A stretch of DNA of 64,000 bases from positions 1,426,001 to 1,490,000 of the forward strand of contig CAUVYA020000002.1 of NCBI GenBank assembly GCA_963556045.3, written 5' to 3'. Source of the stretch: UBA4781 sp963556045 (lineage in GTDB: Bacteria > Chloroflexota > Anaerolineae > Anaerolineales > Anaerolineaceae). The first letter of the stretch is position 1; each line of letters begins with the position of its first letter. Made by a program: the position numbers and the translations under genes. Below the pieces are notes generated by a model. It did not search any database and was not told the DNA's origin. It saw only the letters and a program-made list of their open reading frames with translations. Shown piece after piece: positions 50,242 through 57,697 of this stretch.

Positions 50242-51321
50242 CTAGGGAAGCACAAAATTGTATGCTTCATCCACGGTTGTCGGGACTACGAAATCGCCAT
50301 TGATAATGCGAGCTGCGAGACCGTCAACGGTTGCGAGCAGATCAGCAGGTACTGCATCTTTGGTGAATTCCATGGGGCTGTAGCCAACGCCGCCAACACT
50401 CAGGTCGAATGTGGTAACGCCAGCGATGAAGCTGCCTTCGTAAGCTGATTTAACTGCTTCGTAAACGGCTACTTCAACGTGCTTGAGCATGGAGGTCAGT
50501 ACTGAACCTTCGGCAACTGCATCCTGGTTCGTATCCACACCGATCGCATAGAAACCATTTTCTTTTGCGGCTTCGATGGTACCCAGACCGCAGGAACCGG
50601 CAGCGGCATAGACGATATCGGCGCCCTGACCATATTGGGTCAGTGTGAGTTCTTTGCCGGCAGCAACATCGGTGAAATTACCGGTGTAGCCAGATAGAAC
50701 TTCGATATCAGGATTAACTGCAAGAGCACCGGCGATATAACCGGCTTCAAATTTCTCGATCAGAGGAATTTCCATGCCACCGATGAAACCGATGGTACCG
50801 GTCTGGCTCATCCCAGCGGCTAAAGCACCAACCAGGAAAGAACCCTGCTCTTCTGCGAAGACCAGTGAAGCCACATTGGGTTCATCCACAACACTATCGA
50901 CAATAACGAATTTGGTGTCGGGGAATTGAGGAGCAACGGCTGCCATGGCATCGGTGAACAAAAAGCCCACACCAACCACTACATCATAGCCTTCGCTTGC
51001 CATCTTGATCAGATTGGGTTCGAGGTCAGCAAGTTCTTTCGCTTCCAGGAGGGTAACCTCAATACCGAGGTCAGCTTCCGCTTGCAGTAAAGCATCCCAA
51101 CCAAGATCAGAAAAACCCTTTACTTCTTCACTACCAGCCAGACCACCAAGGTCGGTTAGCATAGCAGCTTTGAATGCCGGAGCTTCTTCCACTTCTTCTA
51201 CAACTTCTTCCGCCGGTGCAGCTTCTTCTACCGGAGCTGCTTCTTCTTTGGGGGCGCAGGCTGTTAATGCCAGTGTTGCAACCAATACCAACGAAAGTAA
51301 CAAATACAGTTTCTTATTCAT
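50242..51321 (-). CDS. BMP family nucleoside-binding lipoprotein
   Basis: 359 aa. Lipoprotein signal LLLSLVLVATLALTAC, then a Glu/Ala-rich linker. The BMP/PnrA fold shows AAMLTDLGGLAGSEEVKGFSDLG without the early break, EGYDVVVGVGFLFTDA, FVIVDSVVDEPNVASLVFAE and GTIGFIGGMEIPLIEKFEAGY. It captures nucleosides for the permease pair. AAAGGAG precedes the ATG. It has its own promoter (51401-51429) inside the end of the amidohydrolase gene. Confidence 0.94.
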   Translation of the reverse strand: MNKKLYLLLSLVLVATLALTACAPKEEAAPVEEAAPAEEVVEEVEEAPAFKAAMLTDLGGLAGSEEVKGFSDLGWDALLQAEADLGIEVTLLEAKELADLEPNLIKMASEGYDVVVGVGFLFTDAMAAVAPQFPDTKFVIVDSVVDEPNVASLVFAEEQGSFLVGALAAGMSQTGTIGFIGGMEIPLIEKFEAGYIAGALAVNPDIEVLSGYTGNFTDVAAGKELTLTQYGQGADIVYAAAGSCGLGTIEAAKENGFYAIGVDTNQDAVAEGSVLTSMLKHVEVAVYEAVKSAYEGSFIAGVTTFDLSVGGVGYSPMEFTKDAVPADLLATVDGLAARIINGDFVVPTTVDEAYNFVLP

Positions 51322-51400
51322 TTATTCTTCTCCTTTAAATTTTTAAACTGATTGAAGACTACCTGTTTACCAATATTGTGTCCTACCACCTCCTTTACAA

Positions 51401-51429
51401 ATTATATATTTTCTTTTTATCCTGTTGAA
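51401..51429 (-). promoter_or_regulatory. Internal promoter for the nucleoside importer genes
   Basis: Minus strand TTCAAC (51429-51424), 17-bp spacer, TATAAT (51406-51401). Confidence 0.65.
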
Positions 51430-51432
51430 GCA

Positions 51433-52752
51433 TCACAACAAGTGGTCTGCCTTTCGCATCGTTTGCAGGATATCTGCTACGATCTTCTGTTCATCAAGAT
51501 GGAGCAGCTCACGCTGCCACATAAGGGGTTTGCCATCCACAAAAACGGATAGCACATCTGTACCGGTGGCAGAGAAGATCAAATTTGACATCAAGCGTCG
51601 CTCGTCAATGAGATGCGGCGCAGGATATTGAATAATGGTCAGATCTGCTTTGAAACCCGATTTGATCTCTCCAACTTTGGTATCAAAACCGATAGATTTG
51701 CGACCATTAACAGTCATCATTTCAAAAACTTTTTCGGCGGGGAACATATCCGCTTCCATCGTTCGTACTTTTCCGAGAAGAGAAACCAGACGCGCTTCCT
51801 GCAGCATGTCGTACGTACCGCTGCTGGCTTCCCCATCGCACCCGATGGCGATATTTACTCCCAATTTGTAGAGATCAGGCATGGGGGGCATACCATCGGT
51901 GATTTTGGTGTTGGTTGAAGGGCAGGTTACAACGCTGCAATCATATTCTGCCATCAATTGTTTATCATGCTCGGTTAACCAGATATCGTGAACAAGCTGA
52001 CAATCAGGACCCAGCAATCCAAATTTTTCCAGTGCTTCCACTTCGCTGCAGCCAAACCGCGTGTAGGCATCCTGCGTTTCCGTTTCTCCCTCGCTGCAGT
52101 GGGTGTGTATTCCTACTCCCAGTTCATTGGCGAGGTCACGTGAACCGCGAATCAATTCTTCTGTGCAGGCTGGCAAGCCAACCGGACTCACCCTGACGGT
52201 GATCCGTCCATCATACATGCCGTGCCAGTGTTTGTACATATTACGCATAACGTCAAGCACCTGGTCGGTGTTCATATCGGGTGGAGGATTTTCGCCTTCT
52301 TGATAATCGCCGATAGCCGTGCAAACATCAGCACGCAATCCGCTGTCAGCGATGGCTTGAATACTGGCATCCAGATTGGGTCCCGCCGAAGCCATCTCTG
52401 CGACCGTTGTGGTGCCAGACTTCAACGCCTCTATACAGCCCAGCATGGTTGCCTGGTACGATTCCTCTTCAGTGAGGTTGAACTTATTGCTCATCGTCAC
52501 AAGCCATTGTGTCAGGTGCAGGTTATCATAAATGCCGCGACCAAAAGACTGTGAGAGATGGGTATGGCAATCTAACAAACCGGGGATGATCAGATTCCCC
52601 TTGAGGTCGTAGACAACTTCCTCAGCCAGTAAATCTTCCATGGGCGTTTCACTAACATTGATGATCTGATCATCTTCGATCAGTACATGAACCGGTTTCA
52701 CCTGATATGTTTTTGGATCAAACGTGATCCCATTCTTTAATAATGTTTTCAT
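51433..52752 (-). CDS. Amidohydrolase of the SsnA/MtaD/guanine deaminase group
   Basis: 439 aa. Metal-dependent amidohydrolase with LLDCHTHLSQSFGRGIYDNLHLTQWL cut here to HTHLSQSFGRG as metal site, GTTTVAEM, GIHTHCSEGETET, LVHDIWLTEHD, and IGCDGEASSGTYDM with the catalytic Asp. The group deaminates nucleobases and nucleosides such as guanine, 8-oxoguanine, methylthioadenosine or S-adenosylhomocysteine. Within a nucleoside salvage cluster a purine base or nucleoside deaminase is the best guess. Confidence 0.85.
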   Translation of the reverse strand: MKTLLKNGITFDPKTYQVKPVHVLIEDDQIINVSETPMEDLLAEEVVYDLKGNLIIPGLLDCHTHLSQSFGRGIYDNLHLTQWLVTMSNKFNLTEEESYQATMLGCIEALKSGTTTVAEMASAGPNLDASIQAIADSGLRADVCTAIGDYQEGENPPPDMNTDQVLDVMRNMYKHWHGMYDGRITVRVSPVGLPACTEELIRGSRDLANELGVGIHTHCSEGETETQDAYTRFGCSEVEALEKFGLLGPDCQLVHDIWLTEHDKQLMAEYDCSVVTCPSTNTKITDGMPPMPDLYKLGVNIAIGCDGEASSGTYDMLQEARLVSLLGKVRTMEADMFPAEKVFEMMTVNGRKSIGFDTKVGEIKSGFKADLTIIQYPAPHLIDERRLMSNLIFSATGTDVLSVFVDGKPLMWQRELLHLDEQKIVADILQTMRKADHLL

Positions 52753-52888
52753 CGAGTCCTCTTTATTAATAAGGGTTACTGATTAATATTGTTGAATGAT
52801 CCGGTTTTGATTAAGATATAGTTTAGCCATCACGTTTTCGTGTAAATGGATCAACGAATCGCCACATACTCAATCCCAATCGGTTCAA

Positions 52889-53650
52889 TTATGCCAATCC
52901 TTTTTCTTCCAATGATTTTGCAGCTTCAATGCCAGCTTTCACCATCTTCACGATATTGGTATCCCAATCACAGTCATCCGCATTGGGTGTATAGATGGGA
53001 TTTCCACAGGTCAGGATCGTGCCAGCTCTGATGCCCTGCATGCCCGCAATAACAAAGATCGCAGATGACTCATTTTCAAGCGCCAGCACACCCATGTCGA
53101 TCCATGGTTGCAGTCGTGCCATATAATCACCGCGCGCCTGTGGAGATTCAAGATAATACGCATCATGGGTACGCACGATCCCCAGATGGTATGGCATATC
53201 AAATTTCTCACAGGCGTCTATCAATGCGCGCACTACACGATAATCTGCTACCGCCGGATATTCCATATTAATGAATTCCTCGCTGGTATGTTCTCCACGT
53301 ACCGCACCGGTGGCAACAATAAATTCACCGGGTTTAATATATGGCTGAATCACGCCACAGGTACCGATGCGAATAATATTTTTCGCACCAATGCGGATCA
53401 ATTCTTCCACCCCGATAGCTGTAGGCGGGCAGCCCAGTCCTGTGGATGTACAGCTTACAGCTACTCCATCCTTCTTTCCGGTATAGGTAATGTATTCTCG
53501 TTTTTCCGTGATCTTTTCAGCTTCATCCATCAAACTGGCAAACACTTCCACGCGCTGTGGTTCGCCGGGAATCAACACGGTAGAAGCAATGTCGCCAGGT
53601 TTCATATCAATATGATGTTGTTTTTCCGAATGTACATCTTGACTAGTCAT
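52889..53650 (-). CDS. Nucleoside phosphorylase I family (uridine/purine phosphorylase), paralogue 1
   Basis: 253 aa from ATG 53650 (AAGGAG 6 nt before; overlaps the MFS stop by 8 bp). NP-I features: VLIPGEPQRVEVFASLMD (phosphate/ribose site), STGLGCPPTAIGVEELIRIG, RIGTCGVIQP, ATGAVRGEHTSEEF and the ribose Glu motif ALENESS, in the place of MEMES of uridine phosphorylase. It cleaves nucleosides with phosphate to base and ribose-1-phosphate. Very similar to paralogue 3 at 55702 over its first 220 residues; the C-terminal lid differs (YTPNADDCDWDTN). Confidence 0.92.
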   Translation of the reverse strand: MTSQDVHSEKQHHIDMKPGDIASTVLIPGEPQRVEVFASLMDEAEKITEKREYITYTGKKDGVAVSCTSTGLGCPPTAIGVEELIRIGAKNIIRIGTCGVIQPYIKPGEFIVATGAVRGEHTSEEFINMEYPAVADYRVVRALIDACEKFDMPYHLGIVRTHDAYYLESPQARGDYMARLQPWIDMGVLALENESSAIFVIAGMQGIRAGTILTCGNPIYTPNADDCDWDTNIVKMVKAGIEAAKSLEEKGLA

Positions 53651-54926
53651 CAATAACTCCTTCTTGCAATGCATCCCTCGACTTTTTCGGGTTCTTCACA
53701 AAAGCCGTCATACCTGTCAACCCGATCATGCCAACCACGCTCGATAACCAGAAAACACCGTTGTAACCGAACACATTCACAAGAGCGCCCCCAATAAAGG
53801 GAATGACACCGGATAGAGGTGATAGAGCGATCTGGCTGGCAGCAGTATAGTGAGGAACCTGGTCGGGCGGGCTGAACTCATAGATGGTATTGAAATTGGT
53901 CATCTGGAAACCGCTCAGCATGGCGCCCGCCAGAATAAATACCGCATAAAAAGCTGCCAGCGTGCTGGTATTTGCCGCTAACACTGCGGCAGCAACACCC
54001 AGCAAGGCAGAAATCTTTACGACCGTGATAAAACCTTTCTTATCTCCAAGCCAGCCCCATAACGGATTGACCACCGTTTCGGCAAGAGAAAGAATGGTAG
54101 TGAAGATCCCGATCTGCCCCGGAGTGATATTCCCTTTTTCAAGTGCCGCCAGGGTATAGTAGGATGTTCCGATCTCAAGTACGACCATCAAACCTCTAAA
54201 GACCAAATATTTTGTAAAATTGCGGTTCGTCAAGGGTTTGTTATGGGTTTCTGTATTCTGCGGCGTGACCACAGTTTGTGGGGGTACGGCTTCGCGCCAT
54301 GAAAGGATCGCACCAAACGAGATCATGGAAGCCAGGAAACTGATCCCAAAAATAACCTGAATCGCCTGCTGATAGGGATAGCTATCAAGTAAATATGTTA
54401 ATAGCGCACCCATCGCAATACCCAGCAAACCACCTAAAAAGTTCGAAACGCCAAACAGCAGTCCTTTTCGCCGGGGTATCATTTTCCCCATGAAATCTAT
54501 CCAGGCTGGCACATAAAAACCACTGGCAACATTTTGCAAGATCAACATCGCGAAGAAAATTACAAGTGTTAACGAACTGGAAAAGTTCAACAATGGTTGA
54601 ACTATCGATAACAGCAGGAATCCTAAAATGCCAAAGCGCTGTAAAAAAGCGGCAACCAGCAAATATTTTTTTCGATCCTGTCTTTTTGCCAGGAAACGCG
54701 CCATGAAAGGCTGCGGCAAGGTGTTGCCGAGGATGTAAATGGCAGGGATCAAACCGATCAGGATATTTGAATCCGTAAAATGCTGCACATAAAAAGGAAG
54801 AACGGTATATGGTGATAAGCCCATGAATATGAAAAAGAACATCATATTATCCAGAGCCATCCAGAAAAAGTTCCAGCGGTAGTTCTTTTCTACCTGCGCT
54901 TGAAACCGCTCGTTAGTGAGTTCCAT
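53643..54926 (-). CDS. Major facilitator superfamily transporter in the nucleoside cluster
   Basis: 427 aa from ATG 54926; the longer TTG reading overlaps the upstream gene. Twelve helices in two halves joined by a loop near residues 200-220 (VVTPQNTETHNK). The MFS loop between helices 2 and 3 is PQPFMARFLAKRQDRKKYLL. Enclosed by three phosphorylase genes, it probably moves nucleosides, bases or ribose derivatives. The sequence does not place it in a known nucleoside family. Confidence 0.85.
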   Translation of the reverse strand: MELTNERFQAQVEKNYRWNFFWMALDNMMFFFIFMGLSPYTVLPFYVQHFTDSNILIGLIPAIYILGNTLPQPFMARFLAKRQDRKKYLLVAAFLQRFGILGFLLLSIVQPLLNFSSSLTLVIFFAMLILQNVASGFYVPAWIDFMGKMIPRRKGLLFGVSNFLGGLLGIAMGALLTYLLDSYPYQQAIQVIFGISFLASMISFGAILSWREAVPPQTVVTPQNTETHNKPLTNRNFTKYLVFRGLMVVLEIGTSYYTLAALEKGNITPGQIGIFTTILSLAETVVNPLWGWLGDKKGFITVVKISALLGVAAAVLAANTSTLAAFYAVFILAGAMLSGFQMTNFNTIYEFSPPDQVPHYTAASQIALSPLSGVIPFIGGALVNVFGYNGVFWLSSVVGMIGLTGMTAFVKNPKKSRDALQEGVIDD

Positions 54927-54942
54927 CAATAAACCTGCATTC

Positions 54943-55686
54943 TTAACCAAACTTCTGGTTCATTTTTACTGCAGCATCCAATGCGATCAGGGTTTCCAAT
55001 TTAATGGCATCGCTTAACTGTTCAGTAGTGATCATTTCATCCGGAAATAGATGGTGCCCGACCGGAACCAGGATAGTGCCGCCGCGGCAGCCAAGTGCAG
55101 TGGTTAAAGTGAAGAGAGTAGAAGATTCATTCTCCGTCGAAAGAACACCGCTATCAATCCACGGTTTATCTTTTAACAAATAGTCACCGCCAGCCAGAAT
55201 GGATTCTGCATAGAAGGCATCATGCGCACGAATGATGCCCACATGCGGATTGACATCGCGTTCATGGGCTGCTTCGATGAGCGCTTCCAGCAAATGAAAA
55301 TCTGCCACAGCCGGGTATTCCAGTGGGAAATACTCGCGGCTGGTTCCATCGCCACGCACCGCACCGCTGGCAATGATCACATCGCCCAGCCTGACATTTT
55401 TCTGCAGCGCCCCGCAGGTCCCAATGCGAATGAAATTGCGCGCGCCAACATTGATCAATTCTTCCACTGCAATCGCCAGCGCCGGACAGCCAATGCCGGT
55501 AGAGGTCACACTCATGCGGGTGCCTTTATAGGTGCCTGTGTACGTTACGTACTGGCGCTTATGCGCCACAAACTCAGCATCATCAAAAAGGTCGGCAATG
55601 AATTTTGCGCGGTGTACATCACCGGGAATAAAAACTGTTTCCGCTACATCGCCAGCCTGTAAATCAATATGGTGTTGTTTTTCCAT
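54943..55686 (-). CDS. Nucleoside phosphorylase I family, divergent paralogue 2
   Basis: 247 aa from ATG 55686 (an ATG two codons earlier at 55692 is also possible; GGAAGGAAG lies upstream). Shares the phosphorylase pattern: VFIPGDVHRAKFIADLFDD, STGIGCPALAIAVEELIN, RIGTCGALQKNV, ASGAVRGDGTSREYFPLEYPA truncated here to the motif ASGAVRGDGTS, and LSTENESSTLF. It is clearly more distant from the other two copies than they are from each other, suggesting a different substrate. It sits between the MFS gene and paralogue 3. Confidence 0.92.
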   Translation of the reverse strand: MEKQHHIDLQAGDVAETVFIPGDVHRAKFIADLFDDAEFVAHKRQYVTYTGTYKGTRMSVTSTGIGCPALAIAVEELINVGARNFIRIGTCGALQKNVRLGDVIIASGAVRGDGTSREYFPLEYPAVADFHLLEALIEAAHERDVNPHVGIIRAHDAFYAESILAGGDYLLKDKPWIDSGVLSTENESSTLFTLTTALGCRGGTILVPVGHHLFPDEMITTEQLSDAIKLETLIALDAAVKMNQKFG

Positions 55687-55701
55687 GATCATTCTTCCTT
55701 C

Positions 55702-56466
55702 CTATTCAGCCAAACCACGCGCTTGGAGTAATTTCGCAGCTTCGATGGCTGCCGATACCATTTTTCGTACATTTTCTTCTTCATGAATCTTTTCTTCATG
55801 CGATTCAAGGATCGAGTACCCACTGGCAAGGATCGTGCCTGCACGGATGCCCTGCATTCCCGCGACCACAAAAAGAGTTGAGGATTCATTTTCCAGTGCC
55901 AGCACACCCATATCTACCCAGGGCTGCAAGCGTTTGCGATAATCACCACGCGCCCAGGGCGATTCAAGATAGAATGCGTCGTGTGAGCGAATGATCCCCA
56001 AATGATAGGGAAGCTCCAGTTTTTCACAGGCATCTACCAGTGCACGCACAATGCGATAATCAGCCACCGCAGGATATTCCATGTTGATGAATTCTTCGCT
56101 GGTATGCTCACCTCTCACCGCCCCTGTGGCAATGATCATATGACCGGGCTCCAGGAAAGGCTGAATGGCACCACAGGTGCCGATACGGATAATATTTTTC
56201 GCTCCGATACGGATCAATTCTTCCACTCCGATGGCTGTGGGAGGACAACCTAACCCCGTGCTTGTGCAGCTTATGGGAGTGTTATCTTTTGTACCGGTGT
56301 ATGTAATATATTCGCGTTTCTCAGTAACTTTATGTGCTTCATCCATTAAAGATGCAAACAGCTCGACTCTACCGGGATCACCGGGGATGAGCACAGTGGG
56401 GGCAATATCCCCCGTTTTTAAATCGATATGATGTTGTCTTTCTGAATGTACATCCTGACTAGCCAT
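55702..56466 (-). CDS. Nucleoside phosphorylase I family, paralogue 3 (operon-leading copy)
   Basis: 254 aa. VLIPGDPGRVELFASLMD, STGLGCPPTAIGVEELIRIG, RIGTCGAIQPF, ATGAVRGEHTSEEF and ALENESSTLFV are intact. Nearly identical to paralogue 1 in these blocks, including the N-terminal SQDVHSERQHHIDLK, so the two arose by duplication. The C-terminal lid (SILESHEEKIHEEENV) is different. It is the first gene of the nucleoside salvage operon and is preceded by a leader of about 300 nt. Confidence 0.92.
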   Translation of the reverse strand: MASQDVHSERQHHIDLKTGDIAPTVLIPGDPGRVELFASLMDEAHKVTEKREYITYTGTKDNTPISCTSTGLGCPPTAIGVEELIRIGAKNIIRIGTCGAIQPFLEPGHMIIATGAVRGEHTSEEFINMEYPAVADYRIVRALVDACEKLELPYHLGIIRSHDAFYLESPWARGDYRKRLQPWVDMGVLALENESSTLFVVAGMQGIRAGTILASGYSILESHEEKIHEEENVRKMVSAAIEAAKLLQARGLAE

Positions 56467-56775
56467 TTTTTCTCCTAAGAAATAACCAATAACAGCGCCC
56501 TTTTACTCATTAAAAAATAAAAGGGAGACAAAGTTCACCCTTGGCAGGGCATTCTTAGAAGATTATCTCCAAACGGAAAGCCAGCGATAAATTATATGGG
56601 GGGATTTTACAGAACGGAAGAATTCAGTGAATAAAACATTCCGCCCGGTTTTTGCAAATAGAGATGCCATTGCAATGAAACCATCCTCTCTCTCAACAAT
56701 TTTGAGTTTTTCTCATTATTGTTGATTCAAGACGGCGTATGACGAAAATACGGCCCCTATCCCGCTTCATCAACT
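56467..56775 (-). promoter_or_regulatory. Long 5' leader of the nucleoside salvage operon with several stem-loops
   Basis: About 300 nt lie between the predicted transcription start and the ATG at 56466, with no gene inside. Visible structures: CAACAAT/ATTGTTG (56694-56700 with 56718-56724) enclosing GAG/CTC; GGAGA/TCTCC (56524-56528 with 56566-56570) enclosing CCCT/AGGG; and CCCTTTTA/TAAAAGGG near 56499-56526. The last two overlap, so they would be mutually exclusive. I cannot match it to a known purine riboswitch. Confidence 0.5.
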
Positions 56776-56781
56776 GGTCTC

Positions 56782-56810
56782 ATCATACAATGAATCGTTT
56801 TTCGCGTCAA
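56782..56810 (-). promoter_or_regulatory. Promoter of the nucleoside salvage operon
   Basis: Minus strand TTGACG (56810-56805), 17-bp spacer, TATGAT (56787-56782): a near-consensus sigma-A promoter. Confidence 0.8.
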
Positions 56811-57133
56811 GTGGTTAATACCACCTAACACTCAATTTATTCATAGTGCATCATTCTCGCAACCTATTACACGAAAACCTCATCGGCAGGATGTTATCAT
56901 TACGATATCATACGTCTCTTTTTTGAAGGATCTTTCGCTAGAGTTTTCACGCCGGCAAACAGGCGCTCTATGAAACAACACGACAAGTGATCAGGGCAAC
57001 GCTCATTTGTTTATTGCCGGGGAATAACGTTGCACGATTGCCAGACAACAATACTACGCTGCTGTATGACAACTTGTCCCTTTTTCATGTATTTTACGAT
57101 TATAGATATGAAAGTATTTGAAAAAGGAGGAGC
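56811..57133. other. Intergenic region between the nucleoside operon and the ECF sigma gene
   Basis: 323 bp with no supported gene. It ends in the strong ribosome binding site AAAAAGGAGGAGC of the sigma factor gene. A promoter for that gene must lie here, but no clear housekeeping or ECF-type site stands out; TTGTCC near 57074 and TTATAG near 57100 are the best pieces and are badly spaced. Confidence 0.4.
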
Positions 57134-57697
57134 ATGGTACAAATATCAACATCCATCAACCAAACAGATAAAGATGATGGAGATCTCATCCAGGCCGCAA
57201 AACAGAATCCTGAAGCTTTTTGTGAAATCTACCATCGTTATGTTCAGGCTGTTTATAAGTACTTTTATCATCGCACCTGGAATCAAAATGAAGCAGAAGA
57301 TCTGACAGCACAAACCTTTTTAGCGGTGCTGGAGGGGCTGCAGAAATACCATGACAATGGTCATTTTTCTGCGTGGTTGTTCTCCATTGCCAGAAGGAAA
57401 GCCGCTGACCATTTTCGCGTAAAAACAAAACAACCCCTGGTGGATATCAACACTGAAATTCCAGTTAATAGCGATTTTCTACACGATATTATTCAATCCG
57501 AAAGGCTTGGAAAAATCGCCCATATCTTCAACGATCTGCCTGAAAAAGATAAAGAGATCATCCGACTGCGTTTCGTAGCGGATCTCAGTTTCGCGGAAAT
57601 TGGGCGTATTCTTCATCGCAATGAAGGGGCTGCGAAGAAAGCCCTGTATCGGATCGTGAATCGGATGAAAAGCAAGCTGGAGGAAGAAAATGAATAA
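57134..57697 (+). CDS. ECF-type RNA polymerase sigma factor
   Basis: 187 aa. Region 2 (about 22-90): FCEIYHRYVQAVYKYFYHR, NEAEDLTAQTFLAVLEGL, FSAWLFSIARRKAADHFR. Region 4 (about 130-180): LPEKDKEIIRLRFVADLSFAEIG with the helix-turn-helix and GAAKKALYRIVNRMK. Regions 1.1 and 3 are absent, as in ECF factors. The next gene overlaps it by 8 bp and encodes a membrane protein with the position and topology of an anti-sigma factor. Confidence 0.94.
   Translation: MVQISTSINQTDKDDGDLIQAAKQNPEAFCEIYHRYVQAVYKYFYHRTWNQNEAEDLTAQTFLAVLEGLQKYHDNGHFSAWLFSIARRKAADHFRVKTKQPLVDINTEIPVNSDFLHDIIQSERLGKIAHIFNDLPEKDKEIIRLRFVADLSFAEIGRILHRNEGAAKKALYRIVNRMKSKLEEENE

Noticed and set aside
56467..56775. Purine riboswitch upstream of the phosphorylase operon
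   Set aside because: The conserved loops of the purine aptamer (TATAA, GTTTCTACC, CCGTAAA) could not be found in the leader.
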